From: Hymenobacter roseosalivarius DSM 11622
GTDB taxonomy: Bacteria; Bacteroidota; Bacteroidia; Cytophagales; Hymenobacteraceae
Length of the DNA: 64,000 nucleotides
Direction of reading: 5' to 3'
Assembly (NCBI RefSeq): GCF_900176135.1
Contig: NZ_FWWW01000064.1
Coordinates: 14-64,013 of the forward strand
A program made the position numbers and the translations under genes. The notes beneath the pieces are model-generated. The model did not search any database. It had not been told where the DNA came from and was given only the letters and a program-made list of their open reading frames with translations. Shown in pieces: positions 1 to 8,572 of this stretch. Each line of letters opens with the position of its first letter. The first letter of the stretch is position 1.

Positions 1-139
1 GCTTTTTTATGAATCATATTTCTCACACTCTATTGTAAAGCTATCCACTAGAAAAGTGAGTTTGGAGTTTATGATAGTGAGGGGTTTGCGCGATCAGCTA
101 AACTATGGCTTCACTTTTATCGTCTACTTCAACGAGTAA
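1..139 (+). CDS. possible 3' end of a gene cut by the window edge
   Basis: A reading frame is open from base 2 to a TAA at 137-139 (45 codons) and ends in the residues FTFIVYFNE. I do not recognise the family. It could be the C-terminus of a gene that starts outside the window, or chance, because the stretch is short and AT-rich. The terminal alternation of aromatic and aliphatic residues is compatible with a last beta strand, but that is only suggestive. Confidence 0.25.
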   Translation, partial: LFYESYFSHSIVKLSTRKVSLEFMIVRGLRDQLNYGFTFIVYFNE

Positions 140-260
140 CCGTACTTCAAATCAAAAACAAAAAGTCAGTGTATCTCTACACAAACAGGGCATTTGACTG
201 TCTGAAGCGGCAGTAGAGCCACGCTTTCCCTACGCTGAACGCCTGATACTACCTCTACCT

Positions 261-677
261 GTGGATAAGATTTCCTGCACCCTTTTAGTAGATGACGACC
301 GAATTAATAACTTCCTCAATCAAAGGCTCTTGGAAGGGCTTAACATGACGGAGAAGCTGCTCACGGCCCTGAATGGCAAAGAGGCGCTTTCCTTGTTTGA
401 AAAGGAATGTCGTGAGGCTAAATGCCCGGCGCTGATATTGCTCGATGTGAATATGCCCGTGATGAATGGCTTCGAGTTTTTGGAAGCCTATGACCAGCTT
501 CCGTTTACGTCCAAAACGCCGGTCATCATCATTATGCTTACCACGTCGCTGCACCCGCGCGACGTTGAGCGCGTGCAGCGCTTAGGAATCACTGACTTCG
601 TGAATAAACCGCTTACCAAAGAAAAGGTGAATGATATTCTGAAAGCCCATTTTGATAGGGAATTGCCGCAGGAATAG
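261..677 (+). CDS. stand-alone response regulator receiver protein
   Basis: A 138-residue single REC domain with no output domain. The acidic pocket is D11-D13 (motif VDDDR), the phosphoacceptor is D62 (LLDVNMPVMNG), the switch residue is T94 or T95 (MLTTS), and the conserved lysine is K116 (NKPLT). All catalytic residues of the family are present, so it should accept phosphate from a histidine kinase. With no DNA-binding domain it probably acts in a phosphorelay or by protein contact. The start is GTG. The first in-frame ATG lies beyond the acidic pocket and would destroy the fold, so the GTG or a start further upstream is required. No kinase lies next to it. Confidence 0.9.
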   Translation: MDKISCTLLVDDDRINNFLNQRLLEGLNMTEKLLTALNGKEALSLFEKECREAKCPALILLDVNMPVMNGFEFLEAYDQLPFTSKTPVIIIMLTTSLHPRDVERVQRLGITDFVNKPLTKEKVNDILKAHFDRELPQE

Positions 678-694
678 GTAATAAAATACACTAC

Positions 695-742
695 AAAAGA
701 AAGAGCCGCCTGAACATGTAATGTCCGGGCGGCTCTTTCTTT
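695..742. terminator. bidirectional intrinsic terminator
   Basis: An inverted repeat, AAAGAAAGAGCCGCC / GGCGGCTCTTTCTTT, lies between the convergent receiver gene and floA. It has an A-run on one side and a T-rich run on the other, so it can serve both strands. Confidence 0.85.
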
Positions 743-783
743 AGTAAAAGTCAGGCTGCAAAAGCACTGATTGCTGCCGCTTA

Positions 784-1785
784 TCAGGTCTGGCGGGTCT
801 CGTCGCGACCAGGCTTGACGCTGCCACTTTGCCCCCCAGGATTCGCAATGGAGTCGCGCATGTCGGTATCCGACTGGATGTTGCGCATTTTGTAATAGTC
901 CATGATACCCAGGTTGCCACTGCGGAACGCCTCCGCCATGGCTTTCGGAATCTCGGCTTCAGCCTCTACTACGCGGGCCTTGGCTTCCTGAGTCTTGGCG
1001 CGGTTTTCCTGCTCCACGGCCACGGCCATCGCCCGGCGCTCTTCGGCTTTGGCTTCGGCTACTTTCAGATCGGCAGTGGCCTGGTCGATTTGCAGCTTGG
1101 CACCGATGTTTTCGCCAATGTCGATGTCAGCAATATCAATTGACAGGATTTCGAAGGCGGTACCTGCGTCCAGGCCTTTGCTCAGCACCAGCTTGGATAT
1201 CTTATCCGGGTTTTCGAGCACCTCCTTATGGGAGCGCGACGAGCCGATACTGGTTACAATACCCTCGCCCACGCGAGCCAGAATAGTTTCCTCGCCCGCG
1301 CCGCCCACAAGCTGGGTGATGTTGGCGCGCACCGTAATGCGGGCTTTGGCAATAAGCTGAATGCCATCCTGCGCCACCGCCGCCACGTTGGGCGTGTTGA
1401 TAACTTTGGGATTAACGGAAGTCGTGACGGCCTCGAATACGTCGCGGCCGGCCAGGTCAATAGCGGTGGCCTGCTTAAAGGTGAGTGGAATATTGGCCTT
1501 ATCAGCCGAGATGAGGGCTTTGATAACGCTGGGAATGTTTCCCCCGGCCAGGTAGTGGGTTTCCAGATCATTCGCGGTCAGCTCCAGGCCCGCCTTTGTG
1601 CTCGTAATCAGAGAATTGACGATGAGCGTAGGCGACACCTTGCGCACCCGCATGAGTACGAGCTGAAACAGACTGACCCGCACCCCCGAGAAAATAGCCG
1701 TAATCCAAAGACCAATGGGAAAGAAGTACAAGAATACCAGCAGAACGACAGCCGCGATGGCAAGCGGGACGAAGGGAAACTCCAT
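784..1785 (-). CDS. floA: flotillin-like protein FloA
   Basis: A 333-residue SPFH/flotillin-like protein (UPF0365, FloA family). One hydrophobic membrane hairpin or anchor spans about residues 6-30. A conserved SPFH-like core follows, then an Ala/Glu-rich coiled region at about 230-290 ([20 protein letters not shown]). FloA proteins form membrane foci with raft-like properties and are functionally linked to NfeD. The nfeD gene lies 77 bases upstream on the same strand, so the two probably form one operon. The length is normal for the family. The C-terminal 30 residues are polar and poorly conserved. Confidence 0.93.
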   Translation of the reverse strand: MEFPFVPLAIAAVVLLVFLYFFPIGLWITAIFSGVRVSLFQLVLMRVRKVSPTLIVNSLITSTKAGLELTANDLETHYLAGGNIPSVIKALISADKANIPLTFKQATAIDLAGRDVFEAVTTSVNPKVINTPNVAAVAQDGIQLIAKARITVRANITQLVGGAGEETILARVGEGIVTSIGSSRSHKEVLENPDKISKLVLSKGLDAGTAFEILSIDIADIDIGENIGAKLQIDQATADLKVAEAKAEERRAMAVAVEQENRAKTQEAKARVVEAEAEIPKAMAEAFRSGNLGIMDYYKMRNIQSDTDMRDSIANPGGQSGSVKPGRDETRQT

Positions 1786-1824
1786 TAAGATGGGACGTTG
1801 AATTGAGTGGAAGTAGGGAAAGCC

Positions 1825-1850
1825 GGCTGGGGGGCTTTTTTAAACCAGCC
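1825..1850. repeat. G-run/T-run half of the common terminator stem
   Basis: GGCTGGGGGGCTTTTTT followed by AAACCAGCC lies between nfeD and floA. Only the outer GGCTGG/CCAGCC can pair, so it is a weak hairpin that carries the same G6-C-T6 block seen in the full terminators at 2722, 40329 and 44968. Confidence 0.4.
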
Positions 1851-1862
1851 CAGCTTCAAGGG

Positions 1863-2327
1863 TTATGCTTGTTCTACGATAATGCGGTTCTGTTCAATGC
1901 CCAAGACGCGAACCGGGGTGCCGGCATCCAGAAACTCTCCCCGCGTGGCGGCTTCCCGTCGGTCTTCACCAAACAGCACAGTGCCGGCCGGCCGCAGCGC
2001 CGAGAGCGCCCGCCCGGCAGTGCCGGGCTGTACGTCGGGGCGGCGCACGTCGCGCACGCGGCCGTCGTTTACATCGGTGAGGGCAAACCTATGCAGATTT
2101 TTCGGCCGGAGGCCTATATATAGCATAACCCCCGCAGCTACTACCGAAAACAGCAGCGTGTAGTGGCCCACGGTCGAACCCAAATCGCGGTAGCCCAGCC
2201 ATACGCCCACCACCAGCAATCCAAATCCAATCAGCCCGACCAGGGTCGTGCCCGGAATAAAGAGCACCTCAACTACCAGAAACAACAGGCCGAAAAGCAG
2301 CAGTAGAATAACGGTAAGCCAGTCCAT
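1863..2327 (-). CDS. NfeD-family membrane protein
   Basis: A 154-residue protein with two to three hydrophobic segments (about 4-24, 29-46 and 57-72). A C-terminal OB-fold NfeD domain follows (pattern GxxGxAxSxLRPAG...G.R..A.T.GEFLDAGTPVRV). This is the short NfeD form, without the N-terminal ClpP-like serine protease domain. It is paired with floA immediately downstream, as in many bacteria, and is thought to act with flotillins in membrane organisation. ATG start at 2325-2327. Confidence 0.88.
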   Translation of the reverse strand: MDWLTVILLLLFGLLFLVVEVLFIPGTTLVGLIGFGLLVVGVWLGYRDLGSTVGHYTLLFSVVAAGVMLYIGLRPKNLHRFALTDVNDGRVRDVRRPDVQPGTAGRALSALRPAGTVLFGEDRREAATRGEFLDAGTPVRVLGIEQNRIIVEQA

Positions 2328-2450
2328 AGAAAGAAAGGTAGGAAGTGTTCTTAAATATACACAAAAACAACTGCTGCCGCCAGACTACGCCCTGTGCAGC
2401 TTTTTCAGGTAATGAGCCGACCTTCCACCTAATGCTTTCGTAGGTGGGGC

Positions 2451-2705
2451 ATGACGAAACAACGTGAAATAACAGACCAAGCAAATACCCTTTGGACCTG
2501 CGTGCAGGCCTATGCCGGCCTTGATAGCAAAACCGCCGAGCAAGCTACCAAGCTGGCCGAAACCGAAGATGGAATCGTGACGGTAGTCTGTACGCCCAGC
2601 GGCGGCGCCCAGACCGTGCGGCTGGAACTGGATAAAAGCTGGCTGGAAGAAATATCGGATGAAGCGCTGGCTGCTGCTATTGAGTCCGCTGATTCAGGTA
2701 TTTAG
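2451..2705 (+). CDS. small conserved-looking protein of unknown function
   Basis: An 84-residue soluble acidic protein with no signal peptide. It has a helix (about 5-22), an Ala/Glu/Thr-rich helix (27-40), a short beta-rich stretch with TVVCTPSGG, and an acidic C-terminal helix. I do not recognise the family. The ATG start, GC-rich codon use like its neighbours, and the strong terminator 16 bases after the stop support a real gene. It stands alone, divergent from nfeD and convergent with proS. Confidence 0.7.
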   Translation: MTKQREITDQANTLWTCVQAYAGLDSKTAEQATKLAETEDGIVTVVCTPSGGAQTVRLELDKSWLEEISDEALAAAIESADSGI

Positions 2706-2721
2706 CAGAAACAACGGCCAC

Positions 2722-2759
2722 AAAAAAGCCCCCCGCTAGTACTAATGGGGGGCTTTTTT
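2722..2759. terminator. bidirectional intrinsic terminator with the common G6/C6 stem
   Basis: AAAAAAGCCCCCC, a 12-base loop, then GGGGGGCTTTTTT. It is a perfect 13-base stem between the small + gene and the convergent proS. The same stem sequence recurs at 40329 and 44968 and, imperfectly, at 59930. Confidence 0.95.
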
Positions 2760-2778
2760 TAAGAAAGAGCAATACTAT

Positions 2779-4254
2779 TTAATACGCTCGCGCAAAGTGA
2801 GCGCGCCGGGTGCTGGGCTTGCCAGTCACGATACAAACACCATCCTCATCCGGCTCGGCAAGGGCCAGGCAGCGGATGGTGGCTTTCGTTTCTTCCTTAA
2901 TGCGCTCCTCCGTTTCGGAGGTGCCATCGTAGTGAGCTACCACGAAGCCGCCGGGGCCGTCGAGCACCTGCTTGAACTCCTCATAGCTTTCCACGCGGGT
3001 GGTGTGGGTATCGCGGAAAGCCGAGGCGCGGCGGTAGATGTTGGTTTGAATATCCTGGAGCAGCAGATCGATGCTGCTGACAATATCGGCCAAGGGCAGA
3101 TTCAGCTTTTCCTTGGTGTCGCGGCGGGCTACCTCTACGGTGCCATTGTCGAGGTCGCGCATACCGATGGCCAGCCGCACAGGCACGCCTTTCAGCTCCC
3201 ACTCGGCAAACTTAAAGCCGGGCCGCTCGGTGTCGCGGTCATCGAGCTTTACGCTGATGCCCCGCGCCAGCAAGCCCATCTGAATAGGCCGGATGCGCTC
3301 CTTCAGCTCATCAAGCTGGCCCGTTTTGTAAATGGGCACGATGACCACCTGAACAGGTGCCAGCCTGGGGGGCAAAATCAGGCCATCGTCGTCGGAGTGC
3401 GCCATAACCAAGGCACCCATCAGGCGGGTGCTCACGCCCCAGCTCGTGCCCCACACGTACTCCAGGCCGCCTTCTTTGTTAGCGAACTGCACGTCGAAGG
3501 CTTTGGCAAAATTCTGCCCCAGAAAGTGGGAAGTACCCGCCTGCAACGCCTTGCCATCCTGCATCAAACCCTCGATGCAGTAGGTTTCCAGCGCCCCGGC
3601 GAAGCGCTCATTTTCCGTCTTCACACCTTTCACCACCGGCAGGGCCATCCACTCCTCCGCAAACTCGGCGTATACGTCCAGCATCTGGCGGGTTTCGGCC
3701 AGGGCTTCTTCGGCGGTGGCGTGGGCCGTGTGGCCTTCCTGCCACAGGAACTCGGCCGTGCGTAGAAACAAGCGCGTGCGCATTTCCCAGCGTACCACGT
3801 TGGCCCATTGATTAATAAGCAGCGGCAGGTCGCGGTAGCTCTGAATCCAGTTTTTGTACGTGCTCCAGATAATAGCCTCCGAGGTAGGCCGCACAATCAA
3901 TTCCTCCTCCAGCTTGGCATTGGGGTCCACGCGCAGCTTTCCCGGATTATCGGGGTCTGTTTGCAACCGATAGTGCGTTACGACGGCGCATTCCTTGGCG
4001 AAGCCCTCCGCGTTTTTCTCTTCGGCTTCAAACAGGCTTTTGGGTACAAACAGAGGAAAGTAGGCGTTTTCGTGGCCTGTGCGCTTAAACATATCGTCGA
4101 GCTGGCGCTGCATCTTTTCCCAGATGGCATAGCCATAGGGCTTGATCACCATACAGCCCCGCACGGCTGAGTTCTCAGCTAGGCCGGCGCGCTTCACTAA
4201 CTCATTGTACCACAGCGAATAGTCTTCGCTCCGCTTCGGCAAACTTTTACTCAT
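2779..4254 (-). CDS. proS: prolyl-tRNA synthetase, archaeal/eukaryal type
   Basis: A 491-residue class II aminoacyl-tRNA synthetase that charges tRNA-Pro. The start is the ATG at 4252-4254 (protein begins [19 protein letters not shown]). The upstream open frame lacks family similarity and overlaps the divergent gene. Motif 2 is visible as [20 protein letters not shown], and the anticodon-binding domain follows from about residue 290. It lacks the editing insertion of the usual bacterial form and ends in a C-terminal tyrosine (HFARAY), as in the archaeal/eukaryal-like enzymes found across Bacteroidota. It is divergent from the lipoprotein gene. Confidence 0.96.
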   Translation of the reverse strand: MSKSLPKRSEDYSLWYNELVKRAGLAENSAVRGCMVIKPYGYAIWEKMQRQLDDMFKRTGHENAYFPLFVPKSLFEAEEKNAEGFAKECAVVTHYRLQTDPDNPGKLRVDPNAKLEEELIVRPTSEAIIWSTYKNWIQSYRDLPLLINQWANVVRWEMRTRLFLRTAEFLWQEGHTAHATAEEALAETRQMLDVYAEFAEEWMALPVVKGVKTENERFAGALETYCIEGLMQDGKALQAGTSHFLGQNFAKAFDVQFANKEGGLEYVWGTSWGVSTRLMGALVMAHSDDDGLILPPRLAPVQVVIVPIYKTGQLDELKERIRPIQMGLLARGISVKLDDRDTERPGFKFAEWELKGVPVRLAIGMRDLDNGTVEVARRDTKEKLNLPLADIVSSIDLLLQDIQTNIYRRASAFRDTHTTRVESYEEFKQVLDGPGGFVVAHYDGTSETEERIKEETKATIRCLALAEPDEDGVCIVTGKPSTRRAHFARAY

Positions 4255-4365
4255 TTTTGGAGTATCTTTAAATAAGCAAATCTGTTCGTACTCTGGTACA
4301 ACATTTGACACAACAAAAGGCACCGTTTCGGGGCAAATTACGTTATTAAAACCCAAGCAATCCGC

Positions 4366-4373
4366 TACTTTAG
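4366..4373 (+). promoter_or_regulatory. possible -7 element (TACTTTAG)
   Basis: TACTTTAG matches TAnnTTTG at all but one base and lies 75 bases before the lipoprotein start. No convincing -33 TTG is seen at normal spacing. Confidence 0.3.
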
Positions 4374-4447
4374 CAGAGAAGGGCATGGGTTCCGATAGGT
4401 TCCGCTTATTCTCTTCCTTCTTGGTCCACCCTTTCGCGCCAGCAGTC

Positions 4448-5752
4448 ATGAAAAATTTCCTCCCTGCCTTATTGCCCGCCTTAGCCTTGCTTACGCTCGG
4501 TGGCTGCGTGGGCACGTCGGCGCTTACCTCTACGGAGAGCGACGGCGTTTATTATACTTCCCAGGATAAGACCACGCTCGTTGCTTCAACGGCATCTGCC
4601 TCGTATGAGGAGAGCAGCTACGAGGCTACCACCGACGAGGCCGCTAATCCTGACTACAATGGGAACGCCTCATCTTCGGCCCGCGGCGGCTCTAATGAGT
4701 ACTACGACGAAGAATACGGGTATTCCACTCGTATTCGCCGCTTTCATCAGCCGTATCGGGGCACGGGCCTGGGTTACTACGACCTCGCCTATACCGATCC
4801 TTTCTGGTACGGAGCCAGCGCGTATGGAGGGGGCTTTTCCCCTTATGGCGGCTTCTATGATCCCTTCTACAGCCCTTACGCTTTCGGCGGCGGCACCTTT
4901 ATTAACATCGGCTTCGGCTTCGGCAATCCATGGTCGCGGCCGTGGCGCGGCGGGTATGGCAGCGGCTTTTACGATGGTTATTACACTGGCCTGTATAGTG
5001 GTGGGTACAACCCTTATTACAACCGGGTAAACTACGGCGGCTATTATAGAAACAACCTTGGCGCTACGGTGCGCAACAATGTGCGCTACGGCCCACGTAG
5101 CAGCCGCAGCTCCGAGGCAACGGAGGCAGGTGTTACCAGCAGGGGCGGTCGGAGCCGTAGTACGGAGGGTGGCTTAGTGGCACCCCGTACCAACACCGGC
5201 GGCGTAACTACGAATTCCGACGGTTCGCAACCTAATGGCCGCTTCCGGCCCCGCGTGCAGGAAACCGTAACTGACGGCACTACCCCTGGCTCGCGCACGA
5301 ACCAAGCTGGTGCTCAGCCGGGCCGGACGCGGGCCATGACAGAGGAGGAAGTAGCGCAGCGCGAAACCCAAACACGGACCAGCCGCTTTGGTCAGCCCTC
5401 CCAAACCCCGGCTGGTGAGTCATCGGCGGAGCCTGTCCGGGCCAACAGCCGGCGCTGGCGTACAGTGGAGCCCGGTACCAGTGGCTCGGCTCAGCCTGCT
5501 ACGCCGGAATACTCCCAGCCCCGCCGTAGTCGGTCGTGGGGTGGGGGCAGCGAGCAGAGCAGGGGTAGCCAACCCAGCGAGTCGCGTTCGCAGCGTAGCT
5601 ACGAAGCACCCCAGCGCAGCGAGGCCCCCCAGCGTAGCTACGAAGCGCCACAACGTTCGTATGAGCAGCCTTCCCGCTCCTCATCTGAGCCCTCACCCAG
5701 TTCCAGTTCGCCGAGTAGTGGTGGGCGCGGGGGGCGCGGCCGGGTAGAATAG
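4448..5752 (+). CDS. low-complexity Gly/Tyr- and Ser/Arg-rich lipoprotein
   Basis: A 434-residue predicted lipoprotein. The ATG at 4448 gives a signal peptide ending in the lipobox LGGC at about residues 17-20, so it is preferred over the upstream start at 4385. The body has three parts: an acidic Ser/Tyr segment, a Gly/Tyr/Phe-rich segment (about 100-220) with runs such as [12 protein letters not shown], and an Arg/Ser/Gln/Pro-rich tail. Near residues 390-420 the tail carries imperfect copies of QRSYEAP, and it ends in [10 protein letters not shown]. There is no recognised domain. The tail is basic while the front is acidic, which would suit a surface-exposed disordered or fibre-like protein. 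It lies 61 bases upstream of the FadL-like porin and is probably cotranscribed with it. Confidence 0.8.
   Translation: MKNFLPALLPALALLTLGGCVGTSALTSTESDGVYYTSQDKTTLVASTASASYEESSYEATTDEAANPDYNGNASSSARGGSNEYYDEEYGYSTRIRRFHQPYRGTGLGYYDLAYTDPFWYGASAYGGGFSPYGGFYDPFYSPYAFGGGTFINIGFGFGNPWSRPWRGGYGSGFYDGYYTGLYSGGYNPYYNRVNYGGYYRNNLGATVRNNVRYGPRSSRSSEATEAGVTSRGGRSRSTEGGLVAPRTNTGGVTTNSDGSQPNGRFRPRVQETVTDGTTPGSRTNQAGAQPGRTRAMTEEEVAQRETQTRTSRFGQPSQTPAGESSAEPVRANSRRWRTVEPGTSGSAQPATPEYSQPRRSRSWGGGSEQSRGSQPSESRSQRSYEAPQRSEAPQRSYEAPQRSYEQPSRSSSEPSPSSSSPSSGGRGGRGRVE
5597..5679 (+). repeat. short tandem repeats coding for QRSYEAP units
   Basis: CAGCGTAGCTACGAAGCACC-type units recur three to four times in imperfect form in the 3' part of the lipoprotein gene. 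They are in frame and translate to [20 protein letters not shown] and QRSYEQP. Such arrays can change copy number by slippage or recombination. Confidence 0.7.
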
Positions 5753-5813
5753 TGCACTAGCCCTAGGAATTCTTTATGATGGGCCATACATCGGTCCTCT
5801 TCCTTTCCTTCAA

Positions 5814-7328
5814 ATGAAAAACCTGAAATATGCCTTTGCCCTCTCGTTGCTGAGTGTGGCCAGTCAGGCCTTTGCCCAGTACGAAGTAGATGCACTACGC
5901 TTTTCGCGTACTCAGTTTGGTGGCCCGGCCCGCACGCTGGGTATAGGTGGAGCCAACGTGGCGGTAGGCGCTGACCTCGGCAACTTAAGCAGTAACCCCG
6001 CCGGATTGGGTCTGTTTCAGCGCTCGGAGTTCAGCTTTACACCTGGTACGGGATTGGGCAATACGGAAAGTACCGGCCTGGGCGCTACCACTACTGACTC
6101 GCGCAATAGCCTGCATGTTGGGAGTCTGGGCGCTGCCTTTACTAATCGCCGCCCCGATTCTGATACTGCCAATCCGTGGCGAGCGGGCACCTTTGCCGTT
6201 GGTCTTACTCGTCTCAACGATTTCAACACCAGCTTCCGCTATAATGGGCGGGCCGAGGTGGGTAGCGATATTTTCGAGCGCTTGAGCCAGGACCGGGGTC
6301 AGACGCTGGATGACTTGGCTTTTAACACCTACCTCACCGACACGGACTCGCGGAATCGCACCGTTATTTCCCAGCCCTTTGAGAACGTAGGAGCCAATGC
6401 CGGTTATCTGAACCAAAGCGAAACAGTAGTGACGACTGGTTCGCAAACCCAGTTTGATTTTGGGTATGGTGCCAGCTACCACGACAAGTTGTACATAGGC
6501 GGGGCTATTGGCATCGTGAGTACGCGCTACAACTCCACGAGCACCTTCCAGGCCAACGACCCTGACCCCGGCACAGGGCCAGGCACCTCGTTTAGTAACC
6601 TGACCCTGCGCGACGACCTACATACCCAAGGCAGCGGCTTTAACGCCCGGCTTGGGGTTATTTACCGGCTCACCGACATAGTACGCCTGGGTGCGGCTGT
6701 GCATAGTCCTACCTACATGCGCTTAACAGAAAGCTACAGTTCGTCGTTGCAGGCCTCGTTTAACCGACCTGTTACCGTGGATGGGCAACAGTACAGCTCG
6801 GCCAGCGACCAAAGCGATTTGGGCGATTTTGATTATACCCTCACCACGCCCTCCCGTGCATCAGGCGGGGCAACAGTATTGGTAGGCAAGTATGGCTTCC
6901 TGAGTGGAGATGTGGAGTACGTAGATTACAGTCAGGCCCGCCTTAGCAACGACAACACCGCCGAGGACCCCAACAACACGGGCAGCAGGTATGATTTCGG
7001 CCCTCACAACGACGCTATCCGTAGCTTGTACCGCTCGGCCGTAAACCTGCGCGTAGGCGGCGAGGCCCGCTACGACGCGTTTCGTTTTCGCCTCGGCTAT
7101 GCCCGCTACGGCGACCCATATCAAGCTAACGATTTTGACCGCACCCGGCAGTACGTTACAGGTGGGCTGGGTCTGCGCCAGAATAATTTCTTCGTGGATG
7201 TGGCTGGCGTCTATAACACTGACAAGCGTTTTTATCGCCCCTACGAGTTGACTAATGGTCGGGGACCTGTTATTTCGGTAGACGCCAACCGCTTCACTAC
7301 TTCTGTAACTGCTGGCATTACTTTTTAG
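5814..7328 (+). CDS. FadL/TodX-like outer membrane transport protein
   Basis: A 504-residue outer-membrane beta-barrel. The signal peptide covers about residues 1-21 (cleavage after SQAFA). Next comes the characteristic start DALRFSRTQFGGPARTLGIG with GGANVAVGADLGNLSSNPAGL, the NPAG-type hallmark of the OMPP1/FadL/TodX family for uptake of hydrophobic compounds. The rest is alternating-strand sequence ending in an aromatic residue (TAGITF), as barrels do. An intrinsic terminator follows 20 bases after the stop. The substrate cannot be told from the sequence. It is probably in a transcription unit with the preceding lipoprotein. Confidence 0.88.
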   Translation: MKNLKYAFALSLLSVASQAFAQYEVDALRFSRTQFGGPARTLGIGGANVAVGADLGNLSSNPAGLGLFQRSEFSFTPGTGLGNTESTGLGATTTDSRNSLHVGSLGAAFTNRRPDSDTANPWRAGTFAVGLTRLNDFNTSFRYNGRAEVGSDIFERLSQDRGQTLDDLAFNTYLTDTDSRNRTVISQPFENVGANAGYLNQSETVVTTGSQTQFDFGYGASYHDKLYIGGAIGIVSTRYNSTSTFQANDPDPGTGPGTSFSNLTLRDDLHTQGSGFNARLGVIYRLTDIVRLGAAVHSPTYMRLTESYSSSLQASFNRPVTVDGQQYSSASDQSDLGDFDYTLTTPSRASGGATVLVGKYGFLSGDVEYVDYSQARLSNDNTAEDPNNTGSRYDFGPHNDAIRSLYRSAVNLRVGGEARYDAFRFRLGYARYGDPYQANDFDRTRQYVTGGLGLRQNNFFVDVAGVYNTDKRFYRPYELTNGRGPVISVDANRFTTSVTAGITF

Positions 7329-7347
7329 ACAGACATACCAACCAGGC

Positions 7348-7383
7348 AAAAAGGCTGCGTCCTGAAAGGGAGGCAGCCTTTTT
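7348..7383. terminator. bidirectional intrinsic terminator
   Basis: AAAAAGGCTGC, a short loop, then GGCAGCCTTTTT, between the convergent porin and lipoprotein genes. Confidence 0.9.
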
Positions 7384-7421
7384 GTTTAGTAGACACAGAA
7401 AATCTGCCCCCCAACGCTACG

Positions 7422-8387
7422 TTACGGCTGCTGCTTCGTGACGCGTACCTGCAAATCAACAGTCGGCCGGTCGGAGGTGGGAAGCTTGGATACCTGTAGC
7501 AAGCCGGTTTGCCCCCCGGCGGTTCTGAACGCATACACCTGATTCAGGACCAGCGCGCCGGTGCGCGTGATGGTGATATTCTGAGCGTTATCGAAAGCGG
7601 CGATAATGGCCTGATTGCTGGTTGCGCCGGTGAAGCCGGTTGGGGCGAGGGTCGTGAACTTGAGTACCGTGGCGTTTCTTGTTGGCCAGACGTTTAGGCC
7701 CAATATCTTGTTCGTAGCAAAGAGGGGGTCGGCGGGCGTAACCAGAATCGGGGTGTTGCCCGCGCCCGGAAAGTACAGCAAATCAATGCGCCTCTGAACG
7801 TCGGGATTGGTACGGACGGCCGTTTTTGGAAACAGCAAGCCCGCGCCCAGATCCAGAAAGCTAAGCGTGCGGGCGTTGATAGGTGCCTGGAGGCGCGCGA
7901 GGTAGGCGTGGTAAGGGACGGTCAGGGAAAGGGAGTCGGCATTACGGGTGGTGAGCTGGAAGCGACGGCTGGCCGCGCGGCCTTCCGCATCGGTCACCTC
8001 AAAGCGCCAGGTTTCGCGGCCCGACGTAGTGCGGGTGCCAAAGGTGAATTGGTAGGCAAACTTGCGAGTCGTAAGCGTAGAATCAAGGTACACTACGCTG
8101 TCCTTGGGGGCCAGTCCGGGGTCATACGGGCTGGCGTACACGAAGGGCCGCGACTGGGGCTCGTACTTCACCGTGATGCGCAGGCGCTGGAGCAGCGGCC
8201 CGGTGGCCGAGTCGCGGTTGTCGGCGAAGATGCGGGTGGAAAGCGTATCGCCGGGGGCCGTCACGAGGCGGTTGTTGCTCACGAAGCGGGTAGTACCCAC
8301 AAAGTCAATCCGCGGGCCGGAGCCGGGGTCGGGAGTGCAGGCTGCCAGCAAGCTCAGCAGCGACAGAAGAAACGAAGACAAACGCAT
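7422..8387 (-). CDS. predicted lipoprotein of unknown function
   Basis: A 321-residue predicted lipoprotein. The ATG at 8385-8387 puts the lipobox LAAC at about residues 14-17 (signal MRLSSFLLSLLSLLAAC), so it is preferred over the longer frame starting at 8432. The mature part is beta-rich and hydrophilic with an Ig-like feel: FVSNNRLVTAPGDTLSTRIF early, then a sentence-like run of strands to VDLQVRVTKQQP. I do not recognise a domain. It stands alone, convergent with the porin and divergent from the DPP-IV gene. Confidence 0.8.
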   Translation of the reverse strand: MRLSSFLLSLLSLLAACTPDPGSGPRIDFVGTTRFVSNNRLVTAPGDTLSTRIFADNRDSATGPLLQRLRITVKYEPQSRPFVYASPYDPGLAPKDSVVYLDSTLTTRKFAYQFTFGTRTTSGRETWRFEVTDAEGRAASRRFQLTTRNADSLSLTVPYHAYLARLQAPINARTLSFLDLGAGLLFPKTAVRTNPDVQRRIDLLYFPGAGNTPILVTPADPLFATNKILGLNVWPTRNATVLKFTTLAPTGFTGATSNQAIIAAFDNAQNITITRTGALVLNQVYAFRTAGGQTGLLQVSKLPTSDRPTVDLQVRVTKQQP

Positions 8388-8529
8388 AGACAACAAAGGT
8401 CGGGGATGGCGGGCGAATGCTAACGACCCCAAGGCAGAGGCTAGTACGCAACCGACGGCGCAACGTCGGCGACTTTAGTCCAAATTGCCCCCCAGGGTCC
8501 AAATTCTACCACCGGTTTGATTAATTGGA

Positions 8530-8537
8530 TACCTTTA
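8530..8537 (+). promoter_or_regulatory. -7 element TACCTTTA upstream of the DPP-IV gene
   Basis: TACCTTTA matches TAnnTTTG at seven of eight bases, 36 bases before the ATG at 8573. It excludes the in-frame TTG at 8525 as the start. A TTGCCCCCCAG word lies just upstream at 8485. Confidence 0.5.
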
Positions 8538-8572
8538 ACCCACATAACTCCGCCGTCTTTTTATTTCACTCT

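Noticed and set aside
1228..1788. 186-codon frame antisense to floA
   Set aside because: Opposite a complete FloA, with Arg/Asn-rich sequence and no family features.
2797..3765. 322-codon open frame antisense to proS
   Set aside because: Shadow of a highly conserved synthetase; His/Gly/Gln-rich translation without a domain.
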